Of a stretch of DNA of 33,236 nt, positions 21,525-30,097 are shown piece after piece. A model generated the notes under the pieces. The model worked only from the letters and a program-made list of their open reading frames with translations, was not told the DNA's origin and did not search any database. This DNA is from Saccharomonospora azurea NA-128. GTDB lineage: Bacteria; Actinomycetota; Actinomycetes; Mycobacteriales; Pseudonocardiaceae. The DNA lies in the NCBI RefSeq assembly GCF_000231055.2, contig NZ_CM001466.1, forward strand, positions 1,153,412-1,186,647, in the 5' to 3' direction. The translations under genes were made by a program, and so were the position numbers. Within the stretch, counting starts at the first letter, position 1; every line of letters starts with the position of its first letter.

Positions 21525-23615
21525 TTACTCCTCGGCGCCGAGTTGGCGCTTGAGCCAGCGCACCTGGGTCACCATCAGGTTCTCGGCGACCTCCTCGGCC
21601 TGCGGCGTCATGTGCGTGGCACCGACGAGCGGGAGGAAGACGTGGTCGCGGCCCGCGGCCAGCAGCTCTCCCGACAACCGCAGGGCGTGGGCGACGAACA
21701 CGTTGTCGTCGGCGAGCCCGTGCACGATCATCAACGGCCTCCGCAACGACGGCGCGTCGGCGATCAGCGAGTTGTGCTCGTAGACGTCCGGGTGCTCGGC
21801 GGGATGCCCGAGGTAACGCTCGGTGTAGGCGGTGTCGTAGAGCGACCAGTCGGTCACCGGGGCGCCGGCGACGGCGGCGTGGACGACGTCGGGCCTGCGC
21901 AGCACCGCCAGCGCCGACAGGTACCCGCCGTACGACCAGCCGCGCATGGCGACGCGGTCGAGGTCGAGCAGACCGGGGTGGAGTTCGGCGACGGCGTGCA
22001 GCGCGTCCACCTGGTCGGTCAGCGAGACGTCGGCGAACGCGTGGTGGATCTCCTTCTCCCATGCGTTGCCCCGGCCGGGCGTGCCTCGGCCGTCGGTCAC
22101 GAGGACGGCGAAGCCCTGGTCGGCCAGCCACTGCGGGGTGAGGAACGCGTTGCGGCTCTGCAGCACCCGCTGGGCGTGCGGGCCGCCGTACGGGTCGAGC
22201 AGCACCGGCAGTGCCTCGCCACCGTCGCCGATCTCGCGCCCGGTGGGGAGGACGAGCGCGGCACGCAGCGCGCGTTCGCCGACCGTGAGCCACACCGGTC
22301 GCGGCTCCAGGCCCGGATCCATGGGGTGCGAGCCGATGCCGGCCACGCGGTCGCCGTCGCGCAGTACGGACACCGCAGGCCCGCTCCGGGAGAGGGTCCA
22401 CGTCGAGAGCACGGTCACCTCGGCCGTGCCCGCGCCGACGTGCACACCGTCCACGGTCGACAGTCGCTCCACCCGCCCGTCGTTCGTGCGGTACACATGG
22501 ATCTGGGTGGGGTCGTCCTCGGAGCCCGAGAACAGCACCTCGTCGCCCACGTGCAGCACCGAGCGCACCTGCAGGCCGGGCGGAGTCACGGGCTCGCCGT
22601 CCACGAGCACGCGGTAGGTGTCGTCGCGGACGCCCACGTGCACGAGCCTGCCGTCCGTGGTCCACGCGGGAACGCCGGTGATCACCTCCACCCAACGCTC
22701 GTCGGACTCGCTGTGCAGCAGGCGCGCGGAACCGTCGCGCGGGTCGAGCGCGTAGACGTCGATCCGGCTCTGGTCGCGCGGGGCGACGGCGATGAGCGGC
22801 TCGCCCGCGGCGGACCAGTGGGCGGCCACCAGGTACTCCCAGTCGCCGCGCTCGACGTCCACGCGGCTGCCGTCGAGGCCGAGGAACGACAGTGACACCG
22901 AGGCGTTCGTGGTGCCCGCGGCGGGATAGGCCACGGTGGTGGCGGGCTGCTCCGGGTTCGCCGGGTCGGAGATGGTCCAGACCGGCACGTCCGAGCGGTC
23001 GGTGCGCTGCACGAGGAGGCTCCGCCCGTCGGGCGACCACCAGTAGCCGCGCGTGCGGCTGAGCTCCTCGGCGGCGATGAACTCGGCGAGGCCCCACGCG
23101 ACGTCGGGCCCCTCGTCGTCCACGAGTGCCCGGTCGTCGCCGGTCGCGAGCTCGATCACGCGCAGCCTGCGCTCGCTCACGTACGCGACGTGGGTGCCGC
23201 CCGGGTTGGGCCGGGGGTCGACGACGGCGGCGTCCACGAGCAGGCGGACGTCGCCGCTGTCGAGGTCGGCGGTGTACAGCTTGCCGGAGAGCGGGAACGC
23301 CACGAGACGGACATCGTCGTCGGTGGCGTACCCGACGACGCCGCCGGACGACTCACGCGCACGCTCGCGGCGGGCGCGCTCCTCGGCGGGCAGCTCCTCC
23401 TCCCCGGGCAGCAGCGCGGCGGTGTCGACGATCGTCGACTCCTCGCCGGTGCGCAGGTCGAGACACAGCAGGTCGTTACGCCGGTCGGTCGCGGTCCGTG
23501 ACCGCAGGAACAGCACCCGGGTACCGTCACCAGAGACGCGGAAGTTCCTCGGCGTTCCGAGCGTGAAGCGCTGGCTGCGGGCCTGTCGACGCAGGAAAGA
23601 GAGATCGTCCGTCAC
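21525..23615 (-). CDS. Prolyl oligopeptidase-family S9 peptidase (DPP-IV type)
   Basis: 696 aa. The N-terminal part (to about 430) is a beta-propeller with repeated SPDG-like strands and the DPP-IV glutamate motif in GLAEFIAAEELSRTRGYWWS (around residues 175-195), which binds the substrate N-terminus. The C-terminal hydrolase domain has LLDPYGGPHAQRV, TDGRGTPGRGNAWEKE, nucleophile elbow RGWSYGGYLSA with Ser561, acid in HGLADDNVF, and His in VGATHMTP. It should remove X-Pro or X-Ala dipeptides from peptide N-termini. There is no signal peptide, so it acts in the cytoplasm. No operon partner. Confidence 0.93.
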   Translation of the reverse strand: MTDDLSFLRRQARSQRFTLGTPRNFRVSGDGTRVLFLRSRTATDRRNDLLCLDLRTGEESTIVDTAALLPGEEELPAEERARRERARESSGGVVGYATDDDVRLVAFPLSGKLYTADLDSGDVRLLVDAAVVDPRPNPGGTHVAYVSERRLRVIELATGDDRALVDDEGPDVAWGLAEFIAAEELSRTRGYWWSPDGRSLLVQRTDRSDVPVWTISDPANPEQPATTVAYPAAGTTNASVSLSFLGLDGSRVDVERGDWEYLVAAHWSAAGEPLIAVAPRDQSRIDVYALDPRDGSARLLHSESDERWVEVITGVPAWTTDGRLVHVGVRDDTYRVLVDGEPVTPPGLQVRSVLHVGDEVLFSGSEDDPTQIHVYRTNDGRVERLSTVDGVHVGAGTAEVTVLSTWTLSRSGPAVSVLRDGDRVAGIGSHPMDPGLEPRPVWLTVGERALRAALVLPTGREIGDGGEALPVLLDPYGGPHAQRVLQSRNAFLTPQWLADQGFAVLVTDGRGTPGRGNAWEKEIHHAFADVSLTDQVDALHAVAELHPGLLDLDRVAMRGWSYGGYLSALAVLRRPDVVHAAVAGAPVTDWSLYDTAYTERYLGHPAEHPDVYEHNSLIADAPSLRRPLMIVHGLADDNVFVAHALRLSGELLAAGRDHVFLPLVGATHMTPQAEEVAENLMVTQVRWLKRQLGAEE

Positions 23616-23738
23616 GAGCGTTTACTGTCGCAGACACCGCCCGTGAGCTGCCACCCGCACCGGAGGCTCCCACGAGCCGACGCAACGATCCGTGCCCACT
23701 CAGGCCCGAATGCGCAACGAACGGCGGCGACAGGCAAT

Positions 23739-23777
23739 GTTCAGCGGATGTTTTCGCCGAACCCTTCGCTTTAGTCT
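23739..23777 (+). promoter_or_regulatory. Promoter with inverted repeat for rocD (leaderless)
   Basis: GTTCAGCG (23739-23746) and CGCCGAAC (23755-23762) form an inverted repeat with one mismatch and an 8-base AT-rich centre, a plausible operator. TAGTCT at 23772-23777 lies 6 bases before the ATG at 23784, the spacing of a leaderless -10 element; there is no Shine-Dalgarno site. Confidence 0.45.
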
Positions 23778-23783
23778 GAACGC

Positions 23784-25019
23784 ATGACGACGTTCGCCGA
23801 CAAGTCCGCGGAGACCAGCAGCGCTGCCGACCTCATCGCACTCGACGAGCGCTGGAGCACGCACAACTACCACCCGCTTCCCGTCGTGATCGCCGAGGCC
23901 GAGGGCGCGTGGGTGACCGACGTGCACGGCGAGCGTTACCTCGACTTCCTGTCCGGTTACTCGGCGCTGAACTTCGGCCACCGCCACCCCGACCTCGTTC
24001 GGGCGGCGGTCGGGCAGCTCGGGCGCGTGACCCTGACCTCGCGCGCGTTCCACCACGACCAGCTGGGCCTGTTCTGCCGGGAACTGGCCGAGCTCACCGG
24101 CACCGAGAAGGTGCTGCCGATGAACTCCGGCGCCGAGGCGGTCGAGTCGGCGATCAAGGTGGCCCGCAAATGGGCGTACCGCGTGAAGGGCGTGGCCGAG
24201 GACCAGGCCCAGATCGTCGTCGCGGGTTCCAACTTCCACGGCCGCACGACCACGATCGTGTCCTTCTCCACCGACGACGAAGCGCGCGCGGACTTCGGCC
24301 CGTTCACGCCGGGATTCGTGGTGGTGCCCTACGGCGACGCGGCGGCGTTGGCGGAGGCCGTGACCGAGAACACGGCCGCGGTGCTGCTGGAGCCCATCCA
24401 GGGCGAGGCCGGAGTGGTCGTGCCGCCGGACGGCTACCTCGCCGAGGCCCGCAGGCTCTGCGACGAGGCCGGGGCACTGCTCATCGCCGACGAAATCCAG
24501 TCGGGGCTGGCCCGCACCGGAACGATCTTCGCGCTGGATCACGAGCGGGTCACCGCCGACCTCTACACGCTGGGCAAGGCGCTCGGCGGCGGCATCCTTC
24601 CCGTGTCGGCGGTGGTCGGCCGCGCGGACGTCCTCGGCGTGCTGCGCCCGGGCGAGCACGGTTCGACGTTCGGCGGCAATCCGCTCGCGTGCGCGGTGGG
24701 CAGGGCCGTGGTCCGCCTGCTGTCCACGGGCGAGTTCCAGCAGCGGTCCACCGCACTGGGCGCGCACTTGCACGAACGGTTGAACGCGCTGGTCGGGGAC
24801 GGTGTCGCGGCGGTGCGCGGCCGAGGTCTGTGGGCGGGCGTCGACCTCGCTCCCGGCGGCCTGACCGGACGTGCGGCGTCGGAGGCGCTCATGCGGCGCG
24901 GGGTGCTGTGCAAGGAAACCCATGGGCACACGCTGCGCCTGGCGCCGCCGCTGGTGGTCGAGGAGTCCGAACTGGACCGCGGTGTGGACGCCCTCGCCGA
25001 GGTCGTCGGCCGGGGATGA
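23784..25019 (+). CDS. rocD: Ornithine aminotransferase
   Basis: 411 aa, PLP class III aminotransferase. It has WSTHNYHPLPVVIAEAEGAW at the start, typical of RocD, then DFLSGYSALNFGHRHP, NSGAEAVESAIKVARKW, the active-site EPIQGEAGV and ADEIQSGLARTG. The PLP lysine is Lys265 in LGKALGGG, followed by HGSTFGGNPLAC. It moves the delta-amino group of ornithine to 2-oxoglutarate, giving glutamate semialdehyde for proline/glutamate synthesis, and is the usual end of arginine breakdown. No arginase or rocE lies nearby. The PAP2 gene overlaps its stop by 4 bp, so they are co-transcribed, though not obviously linked in function. Confidence 0.93.
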   Translation: MTTFADKSAETSSAADLIALDERWSTHNYHPLPVVIAEAEGAWVTDVHGERYLDFLSGYSALNFGHRHPDLVRAAVGQLGRVTLTSRAFHHDQLGLFCRELAELTGTEKVLPMNSGAEAVESAIKVARKWAYRVKGVAEDQAQIVVAGSNFHGRTTTIVSFSTDDEARADFGPFTPGFVVVPYGDAAALAEAVTENTAAVLLEPIQGEAGVVVPPDGYLAEARRLCDEAGALLIADEIQSGLARTGTIFALDHERVTADLYTLGKALGGGILPVSAVVGRADVLGVLRPGEHGSTFGGNPLACAVGRAVVRLLSTGEFQQRSTALGAHLHERLNALVGDGVAAVRGRGLWAGVDLAPGGLTGRAASEALMRRGVLCKETHGHTLRLAPPLVVEESELDRGVDALAEVVGRG

Positions 25020-25663
25020 CCGGCGGCACATCCGGTGCCGCGTTCCCGCGGAGCCTGACCGTCACGGCGGTGTCGAGCGGAGTCCTCGCGCTCGTGCTCG
25101 GCATCGCCGTCGCCGGTGAGCGACGACCGACGGCCGTCGACGCCGCGTTCGAATCCGCTGTGGACGAGTCCGTGGGCGGGACGTGGTTGCCGCACGTTCT
25201 CGTGGGTCCCACTGAGCCGTGGGCGGTGCTCGCGGTCCTCGTCGCCGTGGTCGCTGTCGGCGTCGTGCGGCGGCGCGCCGACGTCGTCGCTCTCGCCGTC
25301 GTCGGGCCCGCGTTCGCGGTGTCGCTCAACACGTGGGTGCTGAAACCGGCGTTCGGCCGGTACTACGACGACCATTTGGCGTACCCGAGCGGGCACACGG
25401 TGAGCCTGGTCGCCGCCGTCACGGTGGTGGCGTTCGCGGTCCGCTCGATCCGCGCCCGCGTGCTCACGATCACGAGCGGCGGCCTGCTCACGGCCGGTGC
25501 CGCCGTGGGCATGGCGGGCCTGGACTACCACTACGTCAGCGACGTGGCCGGGGGCGCCGCGACCGCCGTGTCGCTGGTGTCCGGGGTCGCGGTGGTCACG
25601 ACCGCCGTGCTCAGGCGTCGGATGCGGTCTGCGGCGACACTGCGTCCCGCGCCAACGCGGTGA
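25016..25663 (+). CDS. PAP2-family phosphatase (membrane)
   Basis: 215 aa integral membrane protein. The PAP2 acid-phosphatase motifs are KPAFGRYYDD (motif 1, K-x6-R form), YPSGHTVSL with the catalytic His (motif 2) and GLDYHYVSDVAGG (motif 3 with His and Asp). Five or six hydrophobic helices surround them, with the active site probably facing outside. Such enzymes cleave lipid phosphates such as undecaprenyl pyrophosphate or phosphatidic acid. The ATG overlaps the rocD stop (ATGA). The last 53 bases overlap the 3' end of the convergent zapE gene, both in coding sequence. Confidence 0.88.
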   Translation: MTGGTSGAAFPRSLTVTAVSSGVLALVLGIAVAGERRPTAVDAAFESAVDESVGGTWLPHVLVGPTEPWAVLAVLVAVVAVGVVRRRADVVALAVVGPAFAVSLNTWVLKPAFGRYYDDHLAYPSGHTVSLVAAVTVVAFAVRSIRARVLTITSGGLLTAGAAVGMAGLDYHYVSDVAGGAATAVSLVSGVAVVTTAVLRRRMRSAATLRPAPTR

Positions 25664-26657
25664 GCCTGCTGACCGCCCTCAGGTACTTCTTGCGGTATCC
25701 GCCCGCGAGCATGTCCTCGTCGAAGAGCTCCCCGAGCGACGCTCCGGAGACGAGCACGGGGATCGCCCGGTCGTAGAGGCGGTCGGCGAGGGCGACCAGC
25801 CGCAGCGCGATCGCCTGGTCGGAGGCGGGCCGGATACCGCGCAGGTGCACGGCGGCCACGCCGTCGACGAGCCGGCCGTAGCGGGAGGGATGCAGGCTCG
25901 CCAGGTGCGCGCAGAGGTCGTCGAAGTCGTCCAGGGTCGCACCGGGCCAGCCCTTCGCCGACGCCACGAGCTCCTCGTCGCCGTACGGTTCGGGCGGGTC
26001 GGGCAGGCCGCGGTGCCGGTAGTCGGGGCCGTCGACGCGCACGACGTCGAACGTCGCCGACAGCGACTGGATCTCACGCAGGAAGTCGTCGGCCGCGAAC
26101 CGACCCTCACCGAGCTTGTCGGGCAGCGTGTTGGACGTCGCGGCGACGAACACGCCCGCGTCGGTCAGCTCGCGCAGCAGCCGGTTCACCAGCATCGTGT
26201 CGCCCGGATCGTCGAGCTCGAACTCGTCGATGGCCAGCAGGCGGTGTCCCGACAGCCGCCGCACGGCCTCGCCGAAGCCGAGCGCGCCCACCACGTGGGT
26301 CAGCTCGACGAACGTCCCGTACGCCTTCGGCCCGGGCACCGCGTGCCAGATCGACGCGAGCAGGTGCGTCTTGCCGACGCCGAACCCGCCGTCGAGGTAG
26401 AGGCCGAGCCGGCCCGCCTGCTTCCGGCCACGCCCGAACAGCGCGCGCCACCCCTTCGCCCCGCCCGCGCCGGAGTCGCCGACCCGCTCGGCGAAGGCCG
26501 AACACGCGGTCACGGCCTCGGCCTGACTCAGCTCCGCGGGGTTCGGCACGTAGGTGGAGAACCGCACGCTGTCGAACCGGGGCGGGGGCACCAGCGTCGA
26601 GATCAGTTCGTCGGGGGCGATCTCGGGACGGCGGGCGGTGAGCTGCTCGGTCGACAT
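25611..26657 (-). CDS. zapE: ZapE/AFG1-family cell-division ATPase
   Basis: 348 aa AAA-type ATPase. Walker A is GGFGVGKTHL (90-99), Walker B LLAIDEFELDD (140-150) and sensor ATSNTLPDKL. The N-terminal PPPRFDSVRFSTYVPNP is typical of the actinobacterial form. ZapE in Proteobacteria modulates the FtsZ ring, while AFG1 in mitochondria helps protein quality control; the role in actinobacteria is less clear. It is divergent from the RibD-like reductase and its C-terminal codons overlap the PAP2 gene on the other strand. Confidence 0.9.
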   Translation of the reverse strand: MSTEQLTARRPEIAPDELISTLVPPPRFDSVRFSTYVPNPAELSQAEAVTACSAFAERVGDSGAGGAKGWRALFGRGRKQAGRLGLYLDGGFGVGKTHLLASIWHAVPGPKAYGTFVELTHVVGALGFGEAVRRLSGHRLLAIDEFELDDPGDTMLVNRLLRELTDAGVFVAATSNTLPDKLGEGRFAADDFLREIQSLSATFDVVRVDGPDYRHRGLPDPPEPYGDEELVASAKGWPGATLDDFDDLCAHLASLHPSRYGRLVDGVAAVHLRGIRPASDQAIALRLVALADRLYDRAIPVLVSGASLGELFDEDMLAGGYRKKYLRAVSRLTALARDAVSPQTASDA

Positions 26658-26713
26658 ACCGATCAGCGTATGTGGTGGCCCCGTGCCGCCCTCGCCGGTC
26701 GTCCCGTGTTGTG

Positions 26714-27496
26714 ATGGCCGTTGTGTACCGGCTACTGCCCACCGTGGACCACGATGCGGCGTCCGAGTCCGTGACCGACGCCGAACTCGAACGCCTCTAC
26801 GACTACCCGTCCGATCTGACGCGCCCGTGGGTGCAGGTCAACTTCGTGTCGTCGGCCGATGGCGCCGTCGCCGTGGCGGACCGCTCCGAAGGCCTGTCCC
26901 ACCCCGCCGACAAGCGGGTCTTCGCCCTGGGCCGCGACCTCGCCGACGTGATCCTCGTCGGTGCGGGCACCGCGCAGGCCGAGGGCTATCGCGGGGTGCG
27001 GGCGCGTGAGCTGCGCGTCGAACGCCGCCGCCGGCTCGGGCTGAGCGCGCTGCCGCCGCTGGCCGTGGTCACCGGTTCCTGCCGGATCAGCCCGGACGAT
27101 CCGATCGTGACCGACACCACGGTGCCGCCGATCGTCGTCACCACCACCGGGGCGCCGCGCGAGCGCAAGGAGGCGTTGCGCGCCGCTGGTGTCGACGTCG
27201 TCGAGGCGGGCGCCGACTTCGTCGAGCCCTCACTCACCCTCGCGGCGCTGGCGGAGCGCGGGCTGCTGCGCGTCAACTGCGAGGGTGGGCCGCAACTGTT
27301 CGCCGCCCTGATCGCCGCCGACGCGGTCGACCAGCTGTGTCTCACCGTCGCGCCGCTGCTGGCGGGCGCGGGATCGGGACGCATCGCCGCGGGTGCGCCG
27401 AGTCCCGTGCCCCGGTCGCTGCGCCTCGACTCGGTCCTGCACGAGGACGGGTTCCTCATGTTGCGCTACCGCCGGGGTGACGCACACTCGCGGTGA
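26714..27496 (+). CDS. RibD C-terminal-like pyrimidine reductase-family protein
   Basis: 260 aa. Features of the RibD reductase domain are WVQVNFVSSADGAVAVADRS (the N-terminal S-x-DG substrate motif), ALGRDLADVILVGAGTAQAE (NADPH region), LLRVNCEGGPQLFAALIAA (the EGGP motif) and LCLTVAPLLAGAGSGR. It lacks the deaminase domain. True RibD reductase reduces the ribosyl group of the riboflavin intermediate. Many actinobacterial single-domain homologues are of unknown substrate, so a flavin/deazaflavin role is plausible but not certain. The start at ATG 26714 lies 56 bp from the divergent zapE start. Confidence 0.86.
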   Translation: MAVVYRLLPTVDHDAASESVTDAELERLYDYPSDLTRPWVQVNFVSSADGAVAVADRSEGLSHPADKRVFALGRDLADVILVGAGTAQAEGYRGVRARELRVERRRRLGLSALPPLAVVTGSCRISPDDPIVTDTTVPPIVVTTTGAPRERKEALRAAGVDVVEAGADFVEPSLTLAALAERGLLRVNCEGGPQLFAALIAADAVDQLCLTVAPLLAGAGSGRIAAGAPSPVPRSLRLDSVLHEDGFLMLRYRRGDAHSR

Positions 27497-27576
27497 GGCC
27501 CCGCTCACGTGTGCCTCACCGGTGCCGTGTCAAGGTTGACGGGGGAAGTCAGCCGCAGGAAGTGAGGGCCCGTTCC

Positions 27577-29133
27577 GTGCCGCGCCGTGGTCGTGCTCGC
27601 CGACACCTCGTGGTGTCCGCACTGGTCGGACTGCTGCTCTCGGGGTGCACGGCGGGTCCGTCGTCGCGGCCTCCCGTCCTGGAGGGCGACACCGGGCCCG
27701 CGTCCCGGTCCAGCACCGAGGCCACTCCCGACGTGCCGCTGCCCGACCTGGCCGAACCGAAGAACTCCACACTCCGGTGGGAGGACTGCCCGCCCGAACT
27801 GCTGAAGGGCCTGGACGGAGAGGGCGCAGGCGGCGGGAACCACCCGGTGTCGTGTGCCCGGTTGAGTCTCTCGCTCGATGCGCCCGGCCTTCCCGGGCTC
27901 GGCCTCACCCGGCTCGGCGTCACCAAGGTGGGCAACGGCCCGATCCCGCTCGTGGTGCTCAACGACGTGGGCGGCGAGCCGGGCACCCGGTACGCGGTGC
28001 GGCTCGCCGAGACGCTGCCCGACGAGGTGCTGGAGAGGTTCTCCCTCATCGGTGTCGACCGCAGGGGCACGGGCACGTCGGACCCGGTGCGCTGCATCCC
28101 CGACCCTGAACGGGAGACCCTGCTGGGCCACGATCCGGCCACGTCGGTCGACCCGCTCCTCGACGCCGCCAGGACGGCCGGGCAGCAGTGCGCCATCGCG
28201 CTGGAGGACGTCCAGACCGCCTACGACAGCTGGCGCACCGCGGGCGACCTCGAAGAACTCCGCGCCCAGCTCGGGGTCCAGCGGCTGAACGTGCTCGGAC
28301 ACGGTGACGGCTCCCTTCCCGCCGCCCACTACGCCGTCCGGTTCCCCACGCACGCGGGCCGCATCGTGCTCGACGGCGTGCCCGACCCGTCGAACGACCC
28401 GGCCGGCGTCGTGACGGACGTGGCCGCCGGAGCCGAGGCGACGCTCGACGAGTTCGCCGCGGACTGCGCGCGCCGGAACTGCCCGTTGGGTGACGACGCC
28501 CGGGCGGTCGTGTCCGAACTCGCGGACGACGCCCGGGCCACCCCCCTGCGAGCGGGCGAACACAGGATGAGCTCGGTTCTCGTGCGGCGGGCCGTGCTCG
28601 CGGGCTTGTCCCAACCGCAACGCTGGGAGGAGCTGGCCGACGCCGTCGACGCCGCTCGCGGCGGTGACGCCACACCGCTGTTCGCGTTCGTGGAGCCCTG
28701 GCTGGAGGACAGCTGGAGCGGCGCGCCGAGAACCGACGCCGCGCTCGTGACCTGGTGCAACGACACCGGCGCCCGCTTGCCGCACGACCAGCTCCGCGAC
28801 ACCTCCCGCACGCTGCGCACCGAGCATCCCGTGTTCGGTTCCGTGGTGGCGCAGCGACTCGTCTGGTGCAGCCCGTGGCCGAGCCGGCAGGAGGACGTCC
28901 CCGAGTTGGGCTCACCCGACGTCCCGCCGATCCTCGTCCTCAGCACCGCCACCGATCCGCTCACGCCCGAGAGGGGAACGGTCCGGGCCGCCGAGCAGAT
29001 CCCCAGCGCGGTGCGGGTGGCCTGGGAGGGAGCCGGGCACGGCGCGCTGGGCTCCCCGTGCGTCGGCGAGGAGGTCGCCACCTTCCTCGTCGACGGCGAG
29101 GTGCCCCGCGACGGGACACTGTGCCCGGCGTGA
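27577..29133 (+). CDS. Lipoprotein alpha/beta hydrolase-like (S33/TAP type), nucleophile missing
   Basis: 518 aa from GTG 27577 (GAGGG about 9 bases upstream). The N-terminus RGRARRHLVVSALVGLLLSG with Cys24 is a lipoprotein signal, so it is anchored outside the cell membrane. The fold matches mycobacterial-type secreted hydrolases and tripeptidyl aminopeptidases: RFSLIGVDRRGTGTSDPVRC, paired cysteines, and the C-terminal TAP-like domain ILVLSTATDPLTPERGTVRA with GAGHGALGSPC carrying the Asp and His. The expected G-x-S-x-G elbow reads GHGDG (VLGHGDGSL), with Gly243 at the serine position. Catalysis in the normal way seems lost; binding or another function is possible. Confidence 0.85.
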   Translation: MPRRGRARRHLVVSALVGLLLSGCTAGPSSRPPVLEGDTGPASRSSTEATPDVPLPDLAEPKNSTLRWEDCPPELLKGLDGEGAGGGNHPVSCARLSLSLDAPGLPGLGLTRLGVTKVGNGPIPLVVLNDVGGEPGTRYAVRLAETLPDEVLERFSLIGVDRRGTGTSDPVRCIPDPERETLLGHDPATSVDPLLDAARTAGQQCAIALEDVQTAYDSWRTAGDLEELRAQLGVQRLNVLGHGDGSLPAAHYAVRFPTHAGRIVLDGVPDPSNDPAGVVTDVAAGAEATLDEFAADCARRNCPLGDDARAVVSELADDARATPLRAGEHRMSSVLVRRAVLAGLSQPQRWEELADAVDAARGGDATPLFAFVEPWLEDSWSGAPRTDAALVTWCNDTGARLPHDQLRDTSRTLRTEHPVFGSVVAQRLVWCSPWPSRQEDVPELGSPDVPPILVLSTATDPLTPERGTVRAAEQIPSAVRVAWEGAGHGALGSPCVGEEVATFLVDGEVPRDGTLCPA

Positions 29134-29149
29134 CGCCCGGCGTGCCGGA

Positions 29150-30031
29150 TCAACGCAGCTGGACCGTGGCGACGACGGGCCGGTGGTCGGAGGCCGTCAC
29201 CGCGGGCACGGAGGTGTTCAGCACGCGCATCGGACCGGCCACGGTCACGTAGTCGATGCGCTTCACCGGGTCGTCGGCCGGAAAGGTGAGTCCGCCGTCC
29301 CGGGTGCCCCACGCGTCCCGCCCGTGCGCGAACAGCGGCGCGAGCTCCGGCGCCGCGGGTTCGGCGTTGAAGTCACCGAGCAGCACCTGCCGCGCCCCGG
29401 GCCCGTCCTGACGAAGGATCTCCAGTGTGTCCGCCACCTGCTGCTGTCGCACCGACGGGTCGGGCCGGTAGTCGAGGTGGGTGTTGTAGACGTGGACCGG
29501 CTTGCCGCCCACCGACACCACCGCCTCGGCGAAGCCGGGCGCCGGCTCGGGGTCGCCGTCCGGATCGACCGTCGACCACCGGGTGATCTCGTGGTTGGTG
29601 ACCGACAGGATCGGGTGGTCGCTCAGCACGGCCACGCCGTAACGGCGCCGTTCCTGGCGGCCGGGCTCGGGATCGAGGTCGTAGATCGGCGCGAAGTACG
29701 CCGACATGCCCGTCATCCGCGCGAGTTCGGCGACCTGGTCGGCGTAGGCGCTGCGGTCGGACCAGTGGACGTCGACCTCCTGCAGCCCCACGACGTCGAC
29801 GTCGGCGTCCCGGATGACCTCGGCGATCCGGCCGAGATCGGCCCGGCCGTCGGTCCCGATGCCGGTGTGCATGTTGTAGGTCATCACACGCAGCACCCTG
29901 GCGGAGTCGGCGGCCGCGGGCGTGGCGAGCAGCGTGGCGGCCAGCAGGGCGAGCGCGGCGGTCACCGTTCGAGCGAGCGGCACCCGGCGACGAACACGCT
30001 CTGCATACGTTGAGACACTTTGGGTATACAT
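29150..30031 (-). CDS. Secreted endonuclease/exonuclease/phosphatase-family protein
   Basis: 293 aa. The N-terminal region has RRRVPLARTVTAALALLAAT and LLATPAAADS, a signal peptide with an A-x-A cleavage site, so it is secreted. The enzyme domain has the family motifs MTYNMHTGIG, GLQEVD, VYNTHLDYR, LLGDFNAEP and a final ASDHRPVVAT with the catalytic Asp-His. These are Mg2+-dependent phosphodiesterases such as nucleases or sphingomyelinase-like and inositol phosphatases; the substrate is open. The start is chosen at ATG 30031, placed 6 bases after TATGGT, which fits a leaderless transcript. Shorter GTG starts within the first 13 codons are possible. Confidence 0.85.
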   Translation of the reverse strand: MYTQSVSTYAERVRRRVPLARTVTAALALLAATLLATPAAADSARVLRVMTYNMHTGIGTDGRADLGRIAEVIRDADVDVVGLQEVDVHWSDRSAYADQVAELARMTGMSAYFAPIYDLDPEPGRQERRRYGVAVLSDHPILSVTNHEITRWSTVDPDGDPEPAPGFAEAVVSVGGKPVHVYNTHLDYRPDPSVRQQQVADTLEILRQDGPGARQVLLGDFNAEPAAPELAPLFAHGRDAWGTRDGGLTFPADDPVKRIDYVTVAGPMRVLNTSVPAVTASDHRPVVATVQLR

Positions 30032-30097
30032 GTCTAGACCATAGTCCCGCCGACCGGCTCTTGACTGAACCCGGGACAGATGTTTCGCTGACGGTCG
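30032..30097. promoter_or_regulatory. Divergent leaderless promoter region
   Basis: On the minus strand TATGGT lies 6 bases before the ATG at 30031. On the plus strand TTGACT (30061-30066) precedes a weak -10 (TTCGCT, 30084-30089) and the GTG at 30098. Neither gene has a Shine-Dalgarno site. Confidence 0.4.

Noticed and set aside
21516-22895. 459-codon plus-strand frame opposite the peptidase
   Set aside because: Antisense shadow; the minus strand holds a complete S9 peptidase.
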